DNA from: JABDLO01 sp041749255
Lineage (GTDB): Bacteria; Bacteroidota; Bacteroidia; Chitinophagales; Saprospiraceae
Direction: 5' to 3'
Length of the DNA: 64,000 nucleotides
Assembly (NCBI GenBank): GCA_041749255.1
Contig: JBGTBR010000044.1
Coordinates: 62,001-126,000 of the forward strand
Part shown: positions 52,773 through 61,437 of the stretch, one piece after another
Position numbering within the stretch: the stretch's first letter is position 1
Layout: each line of letters starts with the position of its first letter
The notes under the pieces: model-generated
Database searches by the model: none
Told to the model about the DNA's origin: nothing
The model's input: only the letters and a program-made list of their open reading frames with translations
Position numbers and translations under genes: made by a program

Positions 52773-52840
52773 TGTTGTATACTATATAAAATAGATTAAT
52801 ATTATTAACTTTAACACGTCTATGAAATTTTCACCATTGG

Positions 52841-53107
52841 CATCAAGGAAACCTGAATGAATATTTTTCTCTCTCTGTTTTTCCCAACCCGACAGCAGAA
52901 TATTTAACCTTGCAAATAAGCGATTACAACAACGAAAAGCTAACGTATCAACTTTACAGCATGTAAGCTAAATTATTAAGCAATGAACAAATAGTAGCAC
53001 AGCAAACGCAAATAGACATGAACAGTTTGCCACCAACTGCTTACCTTGTTAATGTTGTAAACCAAGAATATAAAAAAGTACAATCATTTAAAATCTTTAA
53101 ACAATAA
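52841..53107 (+). pseudogene. Remnant of a type IX secretion (T9SS) C-terminal sorting domain
   Basis: Read in one frame, 52841-53107 gives NEYFSLSVFPNPTAEYLTLQ, then LTYQLYSM, a stop codon TAA where MTGKLL-type residues are expected, AKLLSNEQIVAQQ, then MNSLPPTAYLVNVVN and VQSFKIFKQ before the natural stop. This is the standard type-A sorting domain layout (PNP start, the central S-L-[YF] strand, KIFKQ end). The protein it belonged to is gone and the internal stop shows the domain is dead. Confidence 0.8.
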
Positions 53108-53113
53108 GAAATC

Positions 53114-54664
53114 ATGCAGAGAATAATTACAATTTGGGGAGCAATCTTAATGACTGCAAGCGTGTTTGCTCAATCACCCGAAAAAATGAGCTATCAAGCC
53201 GTTGTACGTGATGGAAGTAATAATTTAATAACATCTACTACCGTAGGAATGCAAATCAGTATTTTACAAGGTTCTGCAAATGGTACGGCTGTTTATGTAG
53301 AAACACAGAGCCCTACATCTAATGCCAATGGTTTGGTAAGTTTAGAAATTGGAGCAGGAACTGTTGTTTCAGGTACGTTCGCAACCATCGACTGGGCAAA
53401 CGGACCCTATTTCATAAAAACGGAAATAGACCCAACAGGTGGAACTTCTTATACCATTACAGGAACTAGCCAGTTATTAAGTGTGCCTTATGCTTTACAC
53501 GCTACAGTTGCAAACTCTTCAATAATTGACTTAGTTGATGATGCTGATTCCGATCCGACGAATGAATTACAAATAATTTCAGTTTCTAATGACACGTTGT
53601 ATCTTTCCAATGGAGGGTCTGTGAGTCTTGAGGCCTACATCCAAACGATCGTAAGTGCGGACCCGGGAAATTCAATTACAGCCGGAGTAGATGGCGGAGC
53701 ATTTTTTACAGCTGGACCCGGAACAGACAATGATTGGGAAGTTGTTGGAAATAATATGCGAGCGATGCCAACAGGAGCAATCTCTATGGGAACGAATGCA
53801 AACAATTATCATCAGAAGTTTACGATCGGAGATACAGGGTTGTTTCGTCTTTCCTTCGGACACGCTGGAAATTTTAATGAAATAGAATCGGGAAGATTGG
53901 TTTTTACGGAGGATGTGGATTTTAACGGAACATGTGGATTTGAATTTCATCATGATGGAGCGGCTAACACTTTGTCAATTGAGTCTGGATGTACAACGTT
54001 AACAGACACTTCGATCGTTTTCACACGAAATGGAGAGGTTAGAATTCCAAAACGTGTGAAAATAGGTGAAAACTCAAATCCGGTTACAGATGTGCACATC
54101 AAGCAAAGCTCTTCTGAAACAATGCCTTCAAGTGCTGGAATTAGATTTGAGGCGGCATCAACCACAGAGCAATACCAACTTTGGAACGGAGGAGGAACAT
54201 TTAATTTTGGATATAACGGAATACGTGTGTCGTATATTAACAACGCCGGGACATACACGCTAGTTTCGGACCGTAGGTTAAAGAGTAATATTCCTCCAAT
54301 GGGAAATGTTTTGGAGAGAATTCGATTATTGGAACCGGTTCAGTACACATATAATCATTTGAATGATGGTACGATTTCTAAAGGATTTATTGCTCAGGAT
54401 GTTCAGAAAATCTTCCCAGAAATGGTAAGTATTGCGGAAGACACAAAGATGCTAGCATTGCCGTATGATGAGTTTAGCGTTATTGCTGTAAAAGCAATTC
54501 AAGAGCAACAAGAGATCATCGACCTTCAACAAAAACAAATTGACGAACTAAAAGCTAGTGTTGAACAATTGATGCAGGTGATCAAGATTGATTCGACGCC
54601 GCAGATAAGGTCAACTGACCCACAAGTTGAGAGCACTAATCCAAATGATGCCGATCAGAAATAA
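53114..54664 (+). CDS. Tail-fibre-like protein with C-terminal S74 peptidase (intramolecular chaperone)
   Basis: A 516-residue exported protein: signal peptide MQRIITIWGAILMTASVFAQ, the N-terminal SYQAVVRDGSNNLITSTTVGMQISILQG region of Bacteroidota surface fibres, a repeat-like beta-rich middle, and an S74 chaperone at about residues 420-480. The S74 site reads SDRRLKSNI, where Ser and Lys are the autocleavage pair, followed by EPVQYTYN, GFIAQDVQKIFPEMV and LPYDEFSVIAVKAIQEQQ. The end is a coiled coil and a Pro/Thr tail. S74 domains trimerise and then release phage tail fibres or cell-surface fibres. No other phage genes are near, so a surface fibre is likelier. Confidence 0.86.
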   Translation: MQRIITIWGAILMTASVFAQSPEKMSYQAVVRDGSNNLITSTTVGMQISILQGSANGTAVYVETQSPTSNANGLVSLEIGAGTVVSGTFATIDWANGPYFIKTEIDPTGGTSYTITGTSQLLSVPYALHATVANSSIIDLVDDADSDPTNELQIISVSNDTLYLSNGGSVSLEAYIQTIVSADPGNSITAGVDGGAFFTAGPGTDNDWEVVGNNMRAMPTGAISMGTNANNYHQKFTIGDTGLFRLSFGHAGNFNEIESGRLVFTEDVDFNGTCGFEFHHDGAANTLSIESGCTTLTDTSIVFTRNGEVRIPKRVKIGENSNPVTDVHIKQSSSETMPSSAGIRFEAASTTEQYQLWNGGGTFNFGYNGIRVSYINNAGTYTLVSDRRLKSNIPPMGNVLERIRLLEPVQYTYNHLNDGTISKGFIAQDVQKIFPEMVSIAEDTKMLALPYDEFSVIAVKAIQEQQEIIDLQQKQIDELKASVEQLMQVIKIDSTPQIRSTDPQVESTNPNDADQK

Positions 54665-54683
54665 AGTATTGTATTGGGATTAT

Positions 54684-54716
54684 TAAAAGGGTGTGGCACT
54701 TATCACGCCTTTTTCT
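54684..54716 (+). terminator. Probable terminator after the tail-fibre-like gene
   Basis: AAAAGGGTGTG faces CACGCCTTTTT, with a one-base bulge in the stem and a T-run (TTTTTCTT) after it. It starts 20 bases after the stop codon. Confidence 0.65.
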
Positions 54717-54753
54717 TATATTTCAACAATATAATTGATGTAGACAACTTTAG

Positions 54754-55428
54754 TTGAAAGTGGTTTTGACAAAATCAAATATAGAAAATAATGAATGTTT
54801 TAAAGTGATACTTCCTTACACCTTCATATTAATATTGAATTCCTTAATAGGATGCCATAACCCTATTGAAACAAAAGTGGAAATTGAAAAACCTTTAATA
54901 AATATTGAATCAACCAGGACTAAAGCAAAACAGGCATTAGAATTCTGTAAGACACGAGACTTTAATACCAACTTCTGTATACTAATTGACATGAGTTTAC
55001 ACTCGGGAATCAAAAGATTCATAGTTTGGGATTTTAACAATGACACAATCTTAAACAGTTTTTTAGTATCACACGGATGTTGTGATAATTCTTGGAAAAG
55101 CGACTTAACAAAAGAAAATCCAAAATTTAGCAATATTGATGGCAGCCACTGCTCCTCTCTTGGCAAATACAAAATTGGAGAAAGGGCATATAGTAATTGG
55201 GGCGTAAATGTCAAATATGTTTTACATGGTTTAGAATCGACAAATAACAATGCGTTCACGCGTTATATCGTATTTCATTCATGGGAGGTTGTTGCAGACG
55301 AAGAAGTTTATCCCAATGGGACACCCGAAGGTTGGGGATGTCCAGCCATTTCCAATAATAGTTTCAAAATTATTGACCCATTACTAAAGTTTAGCCCTAA
55401 ATCGGTATTAATGTGGATTTATCAATAA
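54754..55428 (+). CDS. Murein L,D-transpeptidase catalytic domain (YkuD_2-like) lipoprotein
   Basis: A 224-residue protein with a membrane or lipoprotein signal (LPYTFILILNSLIGCHN, Cys at about residue 34). The YkuD_2-like catalytic region has a conserved Cys pair near HGCCDNSW and GSHCSSLGKYKIGE, then FHSWEVV (His) and GTPEGWGCPAIS, the S-x-GCPA-type nucleophile site. These enzymes cross-link peptidoglycan or attach proteins to it. It is preceded by a terminator and is not part of an obvious operon. The start is uncertain: an ATG at 54754 gives a long N-terminus before the hydrophobic signal. Confidence 0.78.
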   Translation: MKVVLTKSNIENNECFKVILPYTFILILNSLIGCHNPIETKVEIEKPLINIESTRTKAKQALEFCKTRDFNTNFCILIDMSLHSGIKRFIVWDFNNDTILNSFLVSHGCCDNSWKSDLTKENPKFSNIDGSHCSSLGKYKIGERAYSNWGVNVKYVLHGLESTNNNAFTRYIVFHSWEVVADEEVYPNGTPEGWGCPAISNNSFKIIDPLLKFSPKSVLMWIYQ

Positions 55429-55553
55429 TTAAGAGTGAAACAAAGAAAGCTGTTAAGTCTACGACATCCAATTTTATACTTCTTAGCCGTGTGGACATAA
55501 CGAATAAAACGTATTAGATTTACCTCGAATTGAAATTCTTTATATTAAACAAA

Positions 55554-57071
55554 ATGAAAATAGAAATCATTGATGTTGAGCTTACGGGTATTTTAATGCA
55601 TTTGGTTAATCATGAAACTTCTATAGATGAGAAAGTTTCTAAAGTCCATCCGGATTATACACTAAGTGCAAAGAATTTATATCGCTACCTGATGTTGAGA
55701 AGTTTTGATTTGAGAAAATATCACGATACACTATCGGAGTATGGGGTTTCTTCATTGAGAACTACAGAGGAGTATGTACTTAGCAACCTTTATCATATAG
55801 TCAAAAATTTACGGCTTATTCAGAATATTCCTTTTGATTTAAAGCTTGATTTTGAAATAATAGGCTATAAAAAAAGCAAAGAGTTATTAAAAAAACACGC
55901 AAATAGTTTGTTCAATGAAAGCCACAAATTAAATTTTACAGAAATAATGGTGACCCTCCCTGTAGAAGCGGCTGAAGACAAAAAGATGATCAGAAACATG
56001 GTGTTAAATGGGATGGGAATCGCAAGAATAAATTTAAGCTATGGAGATGTGGGTATCTGGAGTAAAATGGTAGACATCATTCATGAAGTTCAAAAGGAAA
56101 CCAATCGACAAATAAAGATTTACATGGACTTATCAGGGCCGAAAATAAGGACGGCTGCAATTAAAATCCGAGGGAAAAAAGGTAAAATTAAAAACAGCAT
56201 TTCTATAAAAGTGGGCGACCATATTGTTTTGACTAAAAAAGAAACTTTAGGAAAAAAATCTAAGTATGGAAAGCGAAATGAACAGATTGAGAAAGCAGAA
56301 GTAGGGGTATTATTACATCAGATTATTGATGATGCAAAAATAGACGATATTATATTATTCGATGATGGAATGATAAAATCAAAAGTGGTCAATAAAAAAG
56401 AGGACGAATTAGAAATTGAAATTACAGCTTGTTACAAATCAAAACTGTCTTCAAACAAGGGGATTAATCTACCAAATACCATTCTTAATCTCCCCGCATT
56501 GACTGGTAAAGATATTGAGAATTTACCCTTCATTTGTGAACATGCCGATATTGTAGGTTACTCTTTTGTAAGGACAGGAGCGGATGTCAAAAAACTATAT
56601 GCAGAACTCAAAAAAAACAATGCAGAAGATATCGGTGTGGTTTTTAAGATTGAAAATGAAGAAGCTTTTGAGAATTTGCCCGAAATAATATTCGAAGGAA
56701 TGGTTAGAAAAAATATTGGGGTTATGATTGCAAGGGGAGATTTGGCTGTAGAAATTGGGTTTGAGAGAATTTCTGAAGTACAAAATGAGATCTTGTGGTT
56801 GTGTGAAGCTGCTCATATTCCGGTAATTTGGGCAACTCAGGTTCTTGAAAATCTGGTTAAAACAGGTATTCCCACCAGAGCTGAAATTAGTGATGCTGCT
56901 CAGGGCGCACAAGCAGAATGTGTAATGCTAAATAAAGGACCGTATATAAATGATGCAATAAGAGTACTGAAGAATATCCTGACAAGAATGGACGAACATT
57001 CATTTAAGAAGAAAAATGAACTTAGAGCCCTTAATGTGGCGCAGAAATATTTAAAAAATCTGGAGAAATAA
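55554..57071 (+). CDS. Pyruvate-kinase-like protein, N-terminally extended, no C-terminal regulatory domain
   Basis: A 505-residue protein. From about residue 130 it matches the pyruvate kinase barrel: IMVTLPVEAAEDKKMIRNMV, ARINLSYGD, IYMDLSGPKIRT (K and phosphate site), INLPNTILNLPALTGKDIE, GVMIARGDLAVEIGFERI, PVIWATQVLENLVKTGIPTRAEISDAA. The usual MLSGETA of the active site reads MLNKGPYIND, and the allosteric C-terminal domain is missing. About 130 N-terminal residues are extra and unrecognised. A true pyruvate kinase is probably encoded elsewhere; this could be a divergent paralogue with a different substrate. The ATG at 55554 gives MKIEIIDVELTG; the frame is open a little further upstream. 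Confidence 0.8.
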   Translation: MKIEIIDVELTGILMHLVNHETSIDEKVSKVHPDYTLSAKNLYRYLMLRSFDLRKYHDTLSEYGVSSLRTTEEYVLSNLYHIVKNLRLIQNIPFDLKLDFEIIGYKKSKELLKKHANSLFNESHKLNFTEIMVTLPVEAAEDKKMIRNMVLNGMGIARINLSYGDVGIWSKMVDIIHEVQKETNRQIKIYMDLSGPKIRTAAIKIRGKKGKIKNSISIKVGDHIVLTKKETLGKKSKYGKRNEQIEKAEVGVLLHQIIDDAKIDDIILFDDGMIKSKVVNKKEDELEIEITACYKSKLSSNKGINLPNTILNLPALTGKDIENLPFICEHADIVGYSFVRTGADVKKLYAELKKNNAEDIGVVFKIENEEAFENLPEIIFEGMVRKNIGVMIARGDLAVEIGFERISEVQNEILWLCEAAHIPVIWATQVLENLVKTGIPTRAEISDAAQGAQAECVMLNKGPYINDAIRVLKNILTRMDEHSFKKKNELRALNVAQKYLKNLEK

Positions 57072-57391
57072 CAATGACTATGAAGTCCAGGCTCATACCG
57101 TCGCACACATAGCCAAAAAGCTACATTTAACCAGCTCCATATGGCACTTTTGGTATAGTATATTCCGATTTAACCGCACCCTCTAAGATCCAAGAGAACC
57201 ATTATTTCCCATTGTCTAAAACTATTAATACATTTCTTTGTGTTTAAGCAGTATGACAAGATTTTTATATAGGTATTATACATCTGTTTGGTTTCATTCT
57301 GACACCAACAGACATTTATGCTTGTAGCTTCTAATCAAGCGAAACAGAACTAAATAACATTAAAAGAGATAAAACTTAAAAACAAAAGACA
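57072..57391. other. Intergenic region before the copper operon
   Basis: About 320 bases with no ORF. It must carry the promoter of the copper genes. TATGCTTG at about 57318-57325 resembles the TAnnTTTG box but no TTTG lies at the right spacing, so I make no promoter call. No CueR- or CsoR-type operator is obvious. Confidence 0.4.
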
Positions 57392-58261
57392 ATGAACAAT
57401 TCAATGAAAATGTTGATGGCAATTTCCGTATTGCTATATCTAACAGCGTGTAACGCTCAAATCAAAAATGCTACTACTGAAACCGTAAAAATATTTGGAA
57501 ACTGTGGTATGTGTGAAACTACTATTGAAACGGCGGGTAATGTTAAGAACATTGCTCAGGTAGATTGGGATAAAGATACGAAAATGGCTACACTTACTTT
57601 CGATGCAAGTAAAACCAATAAAGATGAAATCTTGAAACGTATTGCATTGGCAGGTTACGATAGTGACCAATTCCTTGCCCCAGATGAAGAGTATGCTAAA
57701 CTTCATGAATGTTGTCAATATGACCGTGCTAATAAATCGGAAACGGCAAAAGTCGGAGTTATGGAAGACCACTCTATACATAACCAGGATGGAACAACAG
57801 GAAAGTCATTAGAGAAAATGCAGAAAAAAAATCAACTAAAAGCTGTTTTTGACCATTACTTTTCACTTAAAGATGCATTGGTAAAATCTGACGGCACTTT
57901 GGCTTCTTCAATGGCAACACATTTACTCACTGCTCTCAATACTGTGCAAATGAATAAACTTTCCAATGAAGAACATATGGTTTGGATGAAAGTAATGAAA
58001 GACCTGGCAAAGGATACCGAACTCATTGAAGAAACCAAAAATGTAAGCCATCAGCGAGACCATTTCATTACCTTGTCTGATAATATGTATCAGTTGCTTA
58101 AGGTTTCAAAGCAAGACTCTCCGACTTATTACCAACATTGCCCAATGGCAAATGATGGTAAAGGTGCCAATTGGTTGAGCAAGGAAAATGTAATAAAGAA
58201 TCCCTATTACGGTTCTGCAATGCTTTCTTGTGGTAAAACAATTGAAACCATTGAAAATTAA
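57392..58261 (+). CDS. HMA domain plus DUF3347 copper-binding lipoprotein
   Basis: A 289-residue lipoprotein (signal MKMLMAISVLLYLTACNAQ). The HMA domain reads TVKIFGNCGMCETTIETAG, with the CxxC metal site, and runs to about residue 100. The second half is DUF3347, with HYFSLKDALVKSDG and the Cys-containing end CPMANDGKGANWLSKENVIKNPYYGSAML. DUF3347 proteins occur next to copper exporters and multicopper oxidases. It likely receives Cu+ in the periplasm for hand-over. It heads the operon whose members follow at spacings from a 4-base overlap to about 17 bases. Confidence 0.88.
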   Translation: MNNSMKMLMAISVLLYLTACNAQIKNATTETVKIFGNCGMCETTIETAGNVKNIAQVDWDKDTKMATLTFDASKTNKDEILKRIALAGYDSDQFLAPDEEYAKLHECCQYDRANKSETAKVGVMEDHSIHNQDGTTGKSLEKMQKKNQLKAVFDHYFSLKDALVKSDGTLASSMATHLLTALNTVQMNKLSNEEHMVWMKVMKDLAKDTELIEETKNVSHQRDHFITLSDNMYQLLKVSKQDSPTYYQHCPMANDGKGANWLSKENVIKNPYYGSAMLSCGKTIETIEN

Positions 58262-58277
58262 TTCAAAAATAAAAAAG

Positions 58278-58832
58278 ATGAATAACTTTCTAATTCTCCT
58301 TTTAACATTGATGCCTGTAATATTATCTGCACAACACGAACACCATCAGGCACAAAATGATACAACAGTCAAAGCCAAAAGCCCACGCACTTCGGCAATG
58401 GCAATGATTGGAAACAATCACGTGCACATAGACTATGGTTCACCAAGCGTGCGGGGACGCAACATTTGGAATGGATTGGTTGGCTACGGGCATGTTTGGG
58501 CAACAGGTGCCCACAAAGCCACTTGGATTGAGTTTTCGGAAGATGTGAAAATCAGCAATCAGCTCATAGCTAAAGGAAAGTATGGTTTTTTTACCATTCC
58601 CAATAAAAATGAATGGACACTTATTCTTAACAAAGTTTGGGATATGCATCTGGCCGATGATTATAACTCAGAAAAGGATGTGATCAGGATAAAAGTCATG
58701 CCTATCAGGACTAAAAATCTCACAGAAGCATTACAGTTCCAAGTTACTGAAACTGGAAAAGACCAGGGTAAAATTAAGATAGACTGGGAATATTTGAGTG
58801 TTTCACTTGATTTTCAGAATTCAGGTATATGA
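58278..58832 (+). CDS. DUF2911 family exported protein
   Basis: A 184-residue protein with signal peptide MNNFLILLLTLMPVILSAQ (ATG at 58278, chosen for it over the longer frame), a His-rich linker HEHHQAQ, and the DUF2911 core: SAMAMIGNNHVHIDYGSPSVRGRNIW, GYGHVWATGAHKATWIEF, KYGFFTIPNKNEWTLILNKVWDMH. The function of DUF2911 is unknown. It lies inside the copper operon and overlaps the ATPase start (ATGA at 58829). The histidines could contribute to copper binding (inference). Confidence 0.87.
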   Translation: MNNFLILLLTLMPVILSAQHEHHQAQNDTTVKAKSPRTSAMAMIGNNHVHIDYGSPSVRGRNIWNGLVGYGHVWATGAHKATWIEFSEDVKISNQLIAKGKYGFFTIPNKNEWTLILNKVWDMHLADDYNSEKDVIRIKVMPIRTKNLTEALQFQVTETGKDQGKIKIDWEYLSVSLDFQNSGI

Positions 58833-60946
58833 AAAAATATACCTGTCCGATGCACTTGCAAGTGCTTAAAGACGAACCCGGGAAATGTCCAATTTGCGGC
58901 ATGGATTTAGTGCCATTTGGAGCGAGAAATGAACATTCGCGGCACCATGAAGAATCAAAAGGTCACATAAGTCATTCAGAATCTGGATTCGATAAACATA
59001 AAGGTCATCATACGAACGACTTTTTAAAACGTTTTTGGATAAGTCTGGTACTCACCGTTCCAATACTATTGTTGTCTCATATGATACAAGAGTGGTTGGG
59101 CTTCCATTATGGCTTCGCGGGCGATAGATTTGTTTTAATGGCATTGGGCACCGCGATTTATGTTTATGGGGGAAAGCCATTTTTGAAAGGTATGGTTGGC
59201 GAGATTAGATACAAAGCCATTGGAATGATGACTTTGGTGGCATTGGCCATTTCTGTTGCTTATATCTATAGCATGGCTGTGGCATTAGGTTTCCCTGGAA
59301 TGGATTTCTTCTGGGAGCTTGCAACATTGATTGTCATTATGCTCCTGGGTCATTGGTTGGAGATGCGTTCTCAAATGGCAGCTTCAAAAGCTTTACAATC
59401 TTTGGTGGCGTTACTTCCCAATGATGTAACCATTGAACGTAATGGAAATGCAGTTGTAATTAAATTGGATGAATTGAAAAATGATGATATCATTATCATT
59501 AAGCCGGGAGAGAAAATTGCGGCTGATGGATTGATCATTGAAGGTTCTTCGACTGTAAATGAAAGTATGCTGACAGGGGAAAGCGTACCGGTGAAAAAGC
59601 AGGTAGAAGCAAAAGTCATCGCGGGTTCGATAAATGGTGATGGAGTTTTAAAGATTAAGGCTACAGGAGTAGGCAAAGATAGTTATCTCAATAAGGTAAT
59701 CAATTTGGTCCAGGATGCACAGGCTGCAAAATCCAATACTCAAAACATAGCAGACAAAGTAGCCAGATGGCTCACCTTTATTGCTATCGCTGTGGGTGTT
59801 GGCACTTTCGCCTATTGGTTCATTACCAATGGTAATTTGGCTTTTGCAATGGAACGAATGGTAACCGTGATGGTGACAGCTTGTCCCCACGCTTTAGGTG
59901 TTGCCATCCCATTGGTTGTGGCTATTTCTACCACACTTTCTGCTACAAACGGACTTTTGATTAGAAACCGAACTGCCTTTGAAACCACCCGAAAATTATC
60001 GGTCATCATTTTTGATAAAACAGGCACACTTACTCAAGGCTCTCATAGGGTACAACAAACGATTCCTTTAACGGAGAAATACACAGCTGATGACATGATT
60101 ACGTATGCGGCGGCAGTGCAGCAAAATTCAGAACACCATATTGCAAAAGGTGTACTCCAAACCTTAAAGGATAAACAACTGGATTTATGGAAGTCAGAAA
60201 ATTTCCAGTTGATGCAAGGAATTGGTGTATCCGGAACTGTAAAGGGCAAAACTGTAATAGCTGCCGGGCCAAATTACTTCCAGGATAAAAGTCATTTGTT
60301 GCCTGAAATACCACAAGACATCAATCAAGACGCAGAGACCGTGACCTTTTTAATAATTGATGATGAAGTAATAGGCATCATTACTTTGGCGGATACCATC
60401 AGGGAGGGTTCGCAACAAGCAATTAAAGACTTGAAGGAAATGAACATCAAATCGTACTTGCTTACTGGCGATAATGAAAATATTGCGGCAGCAGTAAGTA
60501 ATGAGTTGGAAATGGATGGTTTTTTCGCCAATGTGTTGCCCCACAATAAGCAAGAGAAAATTAAAGAATTTCAAGCCAAAGGTGAAATTGTAGCAATGAC
60601 GGGCGATGGCGTGAATGATGCACCAGCATTGGCTCAGGCAAATGTGGGCATCGCTGTTGGTTCAGGTACCGATGTTGCCGCTGAAACTGCCGACATCATT
60701 TTGGTAAATAGCGATCCTAGAGACGTGGCAAAAATGATAGATTTTGGAAAACGAACTTATCAGAAGATGGTTCAAAACCTTGTATGGGCGGTAGGTTATA
60801 ATATTATAGCGATTCCACTGGCTGCAGGGGTGCTTTATCCAAAGTTTGTTTTGAGTCCTGCAATGGGTGCTGTGTTGATGAGTGTAAGCACAATCGTGGT
60901 TGCAATCAATGCAAGCCTGTTAAAATTGAATAAATCAAATACTTAA
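58829..60946 (+). CDS. copB: Copper-translocating P1B-type ATPase with CPH motif (CopB-like)
   Basis: A 705-residue inner-membrane exporter. The first 40 residues form a heavy-metal-binding domain, CPMHLQVLKDEPGKCPICGMD, then a His-rich linker. The ATPase core follows with eight helices, TGES in the actuator domain (MLTGESVPV), the metal-transport CPH motif in VMVTACPHALGVAIP (P1B-3 type), phosphorylation site DKTGTLTQG, MTGDGVNDAPALAQAN and the C-terminal metal-site helices. CPH rather than CPC suggests Cu2+/Cu+ export as in CopB. The ATG overlaps the DUF2911 stop. The symbol is a family name. Confidence 0.93.
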   Translation: MKKYTCPMHLQVLKDEPGKCPICGMDLVPFGARNEHSRHHEESKGHISHSESGFDKHKGHHTNDFLKRFWISLVLTVPILLLSHMIQEWLGFHYGFAGDRFVLMALGTAIYVYGGKPFLKGMVGEIRYKAIGMMTLVALAISVAYIYSMAVALGFPGMDFFWELATLIVIMLLGHWLEMRSQMAASKALQSLVALLPNDVTIERNGNAVVIKLDELKNDDIIIIKPGEKIAADGLIIEGSSTVNESMLTGESVPVKKQVEAKVIAGSINGDGVLKIKATGVGKDSYLNKVINLVQDAQAAKSNTQNIADKVARWLTFIAIAVGVGTFAYWFITNGNLAFAMERMVTVMVTACPHALGVAIPLVVAISTTLSATNGLLIRNRTAFETTRKLSVIIFDKTGTLTQGSHRVQQTIPLTEKYTADDMITYAAAVQQNSEHHIAKGVLQTLKDKQLDLWKSENFQLMQGIGVSGTVKGKTVIAAGPNYFQDKSHLLPEIPQDINQDAETVTFLIIDDEVIGIITLADTIREGSQQAIKDLKEMNIKSYLLTGDNENIAAAVSNELEMDGFFANVLPHNKQEKIKEFQAKGEIVAMTGDGVNDAPALAQANVGIAVGSGTDVAAETADIILVNSDPRDVAKMIDFGKRTYQKMVQNLVWAVGYNIIAIPLAAGVLYPKFVLSPAMGAVLMSVSTIVVAINASLLKLNKSNT

Positions 60947-60957
60947 AAATTTATAAA

Positions 60958-61434
60958 ATGAAAAATTCTCATCGGGAAAATCACAAGAGCAATTACACAA
61001 AATTCATTCTCATGCTCATTGCATCTTTTATTGCAATGTATATCACCATGTACCTAAACACCTATATAATTGACCACGTATATTTTAGTCTTACACGCTT
61101 TTATATGACTTGTTTGGGCATCTCAGCAATGGCTTTGATAATGCTGTTCTTTATGTGGAGTATGTATACTAACAAAAAGAAAAATATGGCTATTATTTTT
61201 AGCAGTCTTTTCCTTTTTATATCTTCTCTATTCCTGGTGCGCGCTCAAAAACCTATTGGCGATGTGTTATGGATGAAAGCGATGATTCCTCATCACTCTA
61301 TCGCTATTTTAACCAGTGGCAGGGCAGATATAAAAGACCCAGAAGTGCAGAAGCTCGCGGAAGATATTATCATGGCTCAGGAAAAAGAAATTGAGCAAAT
61401 GCAAAAAATGATTAAACGATTGGAGGATCGATAG
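60958..61434 (+). CDS. DUF305 family copper-related membrane protein
   Basis: A 158-residue protein with three membrane helices and the C-terminal DUF305 core: MKAMIPHHSIAILTSGRADIKDPEVQKLAEDIIMAQEKEIEQM, in two parts here. The MIPHH-x2-A motif is the conserved His pair. DUF305 proteins recur in copper operons and may bind copper at the His/Met sites (family knowledge). It follows the ATPase gene by 11 bases and precedes the oxidase gene by 3. Confidence 0.88.
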   Translation: MKNSHRENHKSNYTKFILMLIASFIAMYITMYLNTYIIDHVYFSLTRFYMTCLGISAMALIMLFFMWSMYTNKKKNMAIIFSSLFLFISSLFLVRAQKPIGDVLWMKAMIPHHSIAILTSGRADIKDPEVQKLAEDIIMAQEKEIEQMQKMIKRLEDR

Positions 61435-61437
61435 AAC

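Noticed and set aside
53114..54664. Prophage or contractile injection system remnant
   Set aside because: Only a tail-fibre-like protein is present; no sheath, baseplate, capsid or integrase genes surround it.
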